From Phycisphaeraceae bacterium (GTDB lineage Bacteria > Planctomycetota > Phycisphaerae > Phycisphaerales > Phycisphaeraceae): 10,169 nt of DNA. Both the position numbers and the translations under genes were made by a program. Under the pieces are notes generated by a model. That model made no database searches. It had not been told where the DNA came from and saw only the letters and a program-made list of their open reading frames with translations. This document shows, piece after piece, positions 7,889-10,169 of this stretch (positions are counted from its first letter, which is position 1; every line of letters starts with the position of its first letter). The stretch lies in the NCBI GenBank assembly GCA_016763955.1, contig JAESSU010000092.1, positions 1 to 10,169 of the forward strand. Direction: 5' to 3'.

Positions 7889-7928
7889 TAGAAATAGAAC
7901 TGTAGAACACTATGGGATAACAGTAGAA
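7884..7928 (-). promoter_or_regulatory. Three direct repeats TTCTAC(T/A)GTT, likely operators
   Basis: On the - strand TTCTACTGTT occurs at 7893-7884 and 7928-7919, and TTCTACAGTT at 7907-7898. The two outer copies on the promoter side share a longer 13-base match beginning GTGTTCTAC. Starts are spaced 14 and 21 bases. The upstream copy covers the candidate -10 element and the others lie between the start site and the ATG, a typical layout for repression. The AraR-like regulator next door is the obvious candidate binder. Confidence 0.6.
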
Positions 7929-7948
7929 CACGCATCGTTCAAAGTCAA
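7920..7948 (-). promoter_or_regulatory. Candidate sigma-70-type promoter of the - strand operon
   Basis: TTGACT (7948-7943) matches the -35 box in five of six positions; 17 bases later comes TACTGT (7925-7920), a weak -10. Transcription would begin near 7912 and give a leader of about 50 bases before the regulator ATG. An alternative -10 is TGTTAT three bases further on. The weak -10 lies inside a 10-bp repeat. Confidence 0.45.
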
Positions 7949-8007
7949 GGTGTAAATTTTAAAATTATGACTTATGGTTATGCATCTAGCTGCGAAGGGT
8001 GTTATGA

Positions 8008-8022
8008 GTTATTGAAAATAAC
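8008..8022. repeat. 15-bp palindrome GTTATT-N3-AATAAC
   Basis: Perfect six-base arms separated by GAA lie in the middle of the divergent region. Its centre (8015) is 73 bases from the centre of the palindrome at 8081-8095 (8088), close to seven helical turns, which would put two bound dimers on the same face of the DNA. Confidence 0.45.
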
Positions 8023-8080
8023 ATGGTCACTGCTCCAAATTCTGAAAATGGGGACATGTTCAAAATACAGCTTATTTGTT

Positions 8081-8103
8081 AACAGGTTACCTGTTTGGGT
8101 AAC
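8081..8103. promoter_or_regulatory. Nested palindromes AACAGGT-T-ACCTGTT and GTTACC-N6-GGTAAC
   Basis: A perfect 15-bp palindrome (8081-8095) overlaps a second inverted repeat with arms at 8086-8091 and 8098-8103. CCTGTTT recurs at 8113-8119. The cluster sits about 30-50 bases upstream of GATAAT (8134-8139), in the position of an operator or activator site for the + strand regulator gene. It is the best candidate operator for the second regulator, but this is inferred from symmetry and position only. Confidence 0.5.
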
Positions 8104-8133
8104 GGCGGGCCCCCTGTTTTGTAAGGTTATTTA

Positions 8134-8139
8134 GATAAT
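8134..8139 (+). promoter_or_regulatory. Candidate -10 element GATAAT for the + strand regulator
   Basis: GATAAT matches TATAAT in five of six bases and lies about 110 bases before the preferred ATG at 8249. No good -35 box lies 16-18 bases upstream, so if it is used it may depend on an activator binding the palindromes at 8081-8103. Confidence 0.3.
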
Positions 8140-8184
8140 ATGTTTAAAGTACATATTTGATTTAAATAAAAAGGCGTGTTTAAC

Positions 8185-8208
8185 AAATTTGAAAATTTTT
8201 ACAAATTT
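8185..8208. repeat. Inverted repeat AAATTTG-N10-CAAATTT
   Basis: Seven-base perfect arms (8185-8191, 8202-8208) flank an AT-only spacer; ACAAATTT is also directly repeated with an 18-base period. It lies in the leader upstream of ATG 8249. Its symmetry argues that this stretch is a leader or operator, not an N-terminal coding extension from the TTG at 8189. Confidence 0.4.
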
Positions 8209-8248
8209 CTTTGACTTAAGTAGCCAACTATGCCTACAATTGGCCAGC

Positions 8249-9481
8249 ATGAAAATGGCAGACCTTATCAATTCTTTAGAGTACGAATTGGCTCAGCCGC
8301 CAGCCAAGGCTGGGCTCCGATTAGTCGGCGAGCATTTTTTGGCAGGTCTTTATGACATTAACCGCCGAAAAGCTAGGCGGGTGCTGGACGTGATGGTGGA
8401 GCGTGGTTATCTGGTGCGTCGTCATGGCAGTGGAACCTATCTCAGAAAAATTCCTGTGGTTGTTGACTTGCCAGAAAATTACATCGCGATAGAAGGTTCA
8501 ATTTTTTCTCAGAATGAGTCTCAGAATAAAGTTGTTCGTTTGCAGCCTGTGCCCGGTCAACAGCAATTGACCCTTGGACTTTGGAGTGACCTGGATTGCG
8601 GTAGGGTTATGCAGCAATCGTTGTTGGGGGGGATTAAGCATCGTGTTGCAGAGTTAGGTCATCTGTTAGAAACCCATTCGTCTGTCCACGAGATTGGCAT
8701 GCCGTTATCCAGTGATGAATTGGAAGTGCAACTGCGTGATAGCACTTGTGATGGTTATATGATTATCACACAATGGGCAGACCAGTTTCTTGAAGCAGTT
8801 AATCGTGTTTGGCCAAACCACAATCCGCCGATTGTTTATATTTGGCCAGGCAGTGTTCGTTCTTTATTTGAGCCGATGATTAAAACTGATACGCAGGATG
8901 CAGTGGAGCGTGGGGTCTTGCATTTAATTGAAGGTGGATTTACAAAAATTGGTCTCATTGATACAGCTGTTCAACTAAGTAATAAAAAGCATGACATAGG
9001 CTATCAAGTCACGATGGCTTGTGCGGGCTTACCTTGTTTTCCTTCTTTAAGGCTTCATGCAGATTACCTGACAAACCCTAATAATATCGATGCAATTAAC
9101 CAATGGCTTGATCAAAATCCGGCCATAGAGGCAGTGTGTGTGATGTCTGAAAACTTATTGGAGCTGTTAGCGAAACAGTTCCAGTTACGAGGCAAAAAAC
9201 TCGGTCACGACATCGGCGTGGTAAGCATCAGCAATCGCAACAGCAAGCTTCCTAAAGGAACCCAGTGGAGTTGCATGGAGTTTGAGCCGAGTGTCGTGGG
9301 TTCTATGGCTGTTAATAGTCTCGTGTCCACGATTGTAACTGCTGGGCATGCTTTACATTCATTCTCACATCAAGCTCACTGGCGACCGGGCCAAACACAT
9401 TTACGTCAACAAATAATTACGAATGAAACCCAATCCAAACCGCTCGCTAAGCGAGTTATACCCACAGGAGCTTTAGTATGA
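8249..9481 (+). CDS. Second GntR-type regulator with LacI-like sensor domain
   Basis: Counting from the ATG at 8249 the protein has 410 residues. The GntR-like winged helix covers about 1-66: a first helix MADLINSLEYELAQ, then GLRLVGEHFLAGLYDINRR, the recognition region ARRVLDVMVERGYLV and the wing RHGSGTYL. A linker follows, then a LacI-like effector domain from about 108 (LTLGLWSD) with IKTDTQDAVERG (211-222), HDIGVVSIS and EFEPSVVGSMAVNSL, and the ending WRPGQTHLR. It should be a sugar- or oligosaccharide-responsive DNA-binding protein; ligand unknown. The frame is open back to a TTG at 8189, but the 20 extra residues have no GntR counterpart and cover an inverted repeat, so ATG 8249 is preferred; neither start has a clear SD. 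The TGA overlaps the ATG of the next gene (ATGA), so both are probably translated in a coupled way. It is divergent from, and only distantly similar to, the regulator at 6760-7860. Confidence 0.85.
   Translation: MKMADLINSLEYELAQPPAKAGLRLVGEHFLAGLYDINRRKARRVLDVMVERGYLVRRHGSGTYLRKIPVVVDLPENYIAIEGSIFSQNESQNKVVRLQPVPGQQQLTLGLWSDLDCGRVMQQSLLGGIKHRVAELGHLLETHSSVHEIGMPLSSDELEVQLRDSTCDGYMIITQWADQFLEAVNRVWPNHNPPIVYIWPGSVRSLFEPMIKTDTQDAVERGVLHLIEGGFTKIGLIDTAVQLSNKKHDIGYQVTMACAGLPCFPSLRLHADYLTNPNNIDAINQWLDQNPAIEAVCVMSENLLELLAKQFQLRGKKLGHDIGVVSISNRNSKLPKGTQWSCMEFEPSVVGSMAVNSLVSTIVTAGHALHSFSHQAHWRPGQTHLRQQIITNETQSKPLAKRVIPTGALV
9466..9470 (+). promoter_or_regulatory. Ribosome binding site AGGAG of the second prepilin-like gene
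   Basis: AGGAG lies inside the end of the regulator gene, seven bases before the ATG at 9478. Together with the ATGA overlap it fixes the start of the downstream gene. Confidence 0.7.
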
Positions 9482-10169
9482 AAAACGACAAAGCATTTAC
9501 ATTGATCGAACTTTTGGTTGTGATTAGTATTATCAGTATATTAATTTCAATTCTTCTTCCAGCCTTGAGTAGTGCAAGAAAATCAGCTCAAGCAATTTTG
9601 TGCGGTAGTAATACACGTCAAATTTTGATTGCTTGTGTGCTTTATGGTGAAGACTACAATGAGTTTTACCCGACTCAAAGGCATACGCATCAGGGTGCAG
9701 CTGGGACGGGGCCCAATCCAACTATTGGCTATTTTAATGCTTGGTTGTCTTCTGTGATGCTTTATACTGGGGAAACAACACTGGGTAATGCTCGGGCTGC
9801 TTGGATCAGTACTGCCATACCAGAACAAGTTGCCAAGAGTGTTTACGATTGTCCTACCAACCCACGGCTTTATACGACCTCTGCCATGCCGACAAACTAT
9901 GTCTATAACGCAGAGTTGGGCTACGATTATGTTTCTCCCATCCCTGGTGTGGGGCCGCTTGGCAGAGCGACGCTTCTTCCTGATGCTGCTCGTATTGCAG
10001 TTATAGTGGATGCTGGAATCGGGTTCCCCTTGGCTGCTGGTACGTTGACAAATTGGTCTGTGGTGATGTCCAACAACTCGACCACACGAGGTTGGGCGGG
10101 TAAGTGGCATAACGGTGCTTACAATGTAGGCTTCCTTGATAGCCATGTTGAACGTGTGGAAATGCCCTC
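9478..10169 (+). CDS. Second prepilin-like protein, H-X9-D-S variant (3' end outside window)
   Basis: The frame is open from ATG 9478 to the window end, 230 codons so far. It starts MKNDKA and then [20 protein letters not shown], a type IV prepilin leader with glutamate at mature position five (E11). The residue before the cut is Ala (A6), where Gly is normal; prepilin peptidases are known to tolerate Ala, so processing is likely but may be less efficient. After the helix come SARKSAQAILCGSNTRQI and a globular domain; C42 and C125 might pair. Near the end H211 is followed by nine residues and D221-S222-H, a variant of the H-X9-DG signature. Thus nearly the whole protein appears to be present, probably with few residues missing. 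It overlaps the regulator gene by four bases (ATGA) with a good AGGAG, so it is the second gene of the + strand operon. It parallels the prepilin-like gene at 5982-6695. Function beyond pseudopilin-like assembly is unknown. Confidence 0.85.
   Translation, partial: MKNDKAFTLIELLVVISIISILISILLPALSSARKSAQAILCGSNTRQILIACVLYGEDYNEFYPTQRHTHQGAAGTGPNPTIGYFNAWLSSVMLYTGETTLGNARAAWISTAIPEQVAKSVYDCPTNPRLYTTSAMPTNYVYNAELGYDYVSPIPGVGPLGRATLLPDAARIAVIVDAGIGFPLAAGTLTNWSVVMSNNSTTRGWAGKWHNGAYNVGFLDSHVERVEMP

Larger units (their letters stand above)
7861..8248. promoter_or_regulatory. Divergent control region between two regulator genes
   Basis: The 388 bases between the two divergent regulator starts are AT-rich and contain no supported gene. 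From left to right they hold the palindrome 7872-7888, three 10-bp direct repeats (7884, 7898, 7919), a candidate - strand promoter (7920-7948), an AT-only palindrome (7955-7966), the palindrome 8008-8022, nested palindromes 8081-8103, a candidate + strand -10 element GATAAT (8134-8139), and an inverted repeat AAATTTG/CAAATTT (8185-8208). The density of symmetric sites fits binding by two dimeric regulators acting on both promoters. Confidence 0.65.

Noticed and set aside
7884..7928. The three 10-bp repeats as a CRISPR array
   Set aside because: The units are far too short, spacers are 4 and 11 bases, no cas gene is near, and the position over a promoter points to operators.
7955..7966. AATTTTAAAATT palindrome as an operator
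   Set aside because: It is made of A and T only in AT-rich DNA, so chance symmetry is likely; it may simply be an upstream promoter element.
9583..10146. 187-codon open frame on the - strand
   Set aside because: It lies opposite the second prepilin-like gene, whose + strand frame has a clear leader, SD and C-terminal signature. The - strand product is a low-complexity mix without recognisable domain.
1..10169. Insertion sequences, tRNA or rRNA genes, phage genes
   Set aside because: No transposase, integrase, cloverleaf-like sequence, terminal inverted repeats or structural RNA could be recognised anywhere in the window.

Overview
The window most resembles the genome of a Planctomycetota member, probably class Phycisphaerae. 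The basis is two prepilin-like proteins with the N-terminal [13 protein letters not shown] segment and a C-terminal H-X9-D[G/S] motif, GntR/LacI-type sugar regulators, and large glycoside hydrolases. Lentisphaerota or Verrucomicrobiota remain possible. The DNA is moderately AT-rich, and only some genes have a clear Shine-Dalgarno (SD) sequence. Assignment is by pattern recognition only; no database was searched.

Layout. (1) 1-384, + strand: C-terminal end of a protein that began before the window, probably a glycosidase with a terminal beta-sandwich. (2) 385-649: short convergent intergenic region with hairpins. (3) 7860 down to 650, - strand: a four-gene run, in transcription order a GntR/LacI-type regulator (7860-6760), a prepilin-like H-X9-DG protein (6695-5982), an exported GH20-type beta-N-acetylhexosaminidase (5748-3298, with its C-terminal end displaced into another frame down to 3105), and a GH78-type alpha-L-rhamnosidase (3055-650). 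(4) 7861-8248: divergent control region with three copies of a 10-bp repeat over a candidate promoter, plus several palindromes. (5) 8249-9481, + strand: a second GntR/LacI-type regulator, overlapping by ATGA a second prepilin-like gene (9478 to the window end), which is cut by the end and so lacks a stop codon.

How it may work together (inference): this looks like a carbohydrate-utilisation locus. A sugar-responsive regulator sits at the head of an operon encoding an exported hexosaminidase and a rhamnosidase without a signal peptide, suggesting stepwise breakdown of a glycan containing N-acetylhexosamine and rhamnose. The notable architecture is that each of the two divergent transcripts begins with its own regulator followed directly by its own prepilin-like protein, giving a mirrored pair of regulator-pseudopilin modules around one shared control region. 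The most concrete anomaly is a one-base frame displacement near the 3' end of the GH20 gene, which cuts off the last part of its terminal beta-sandwich.
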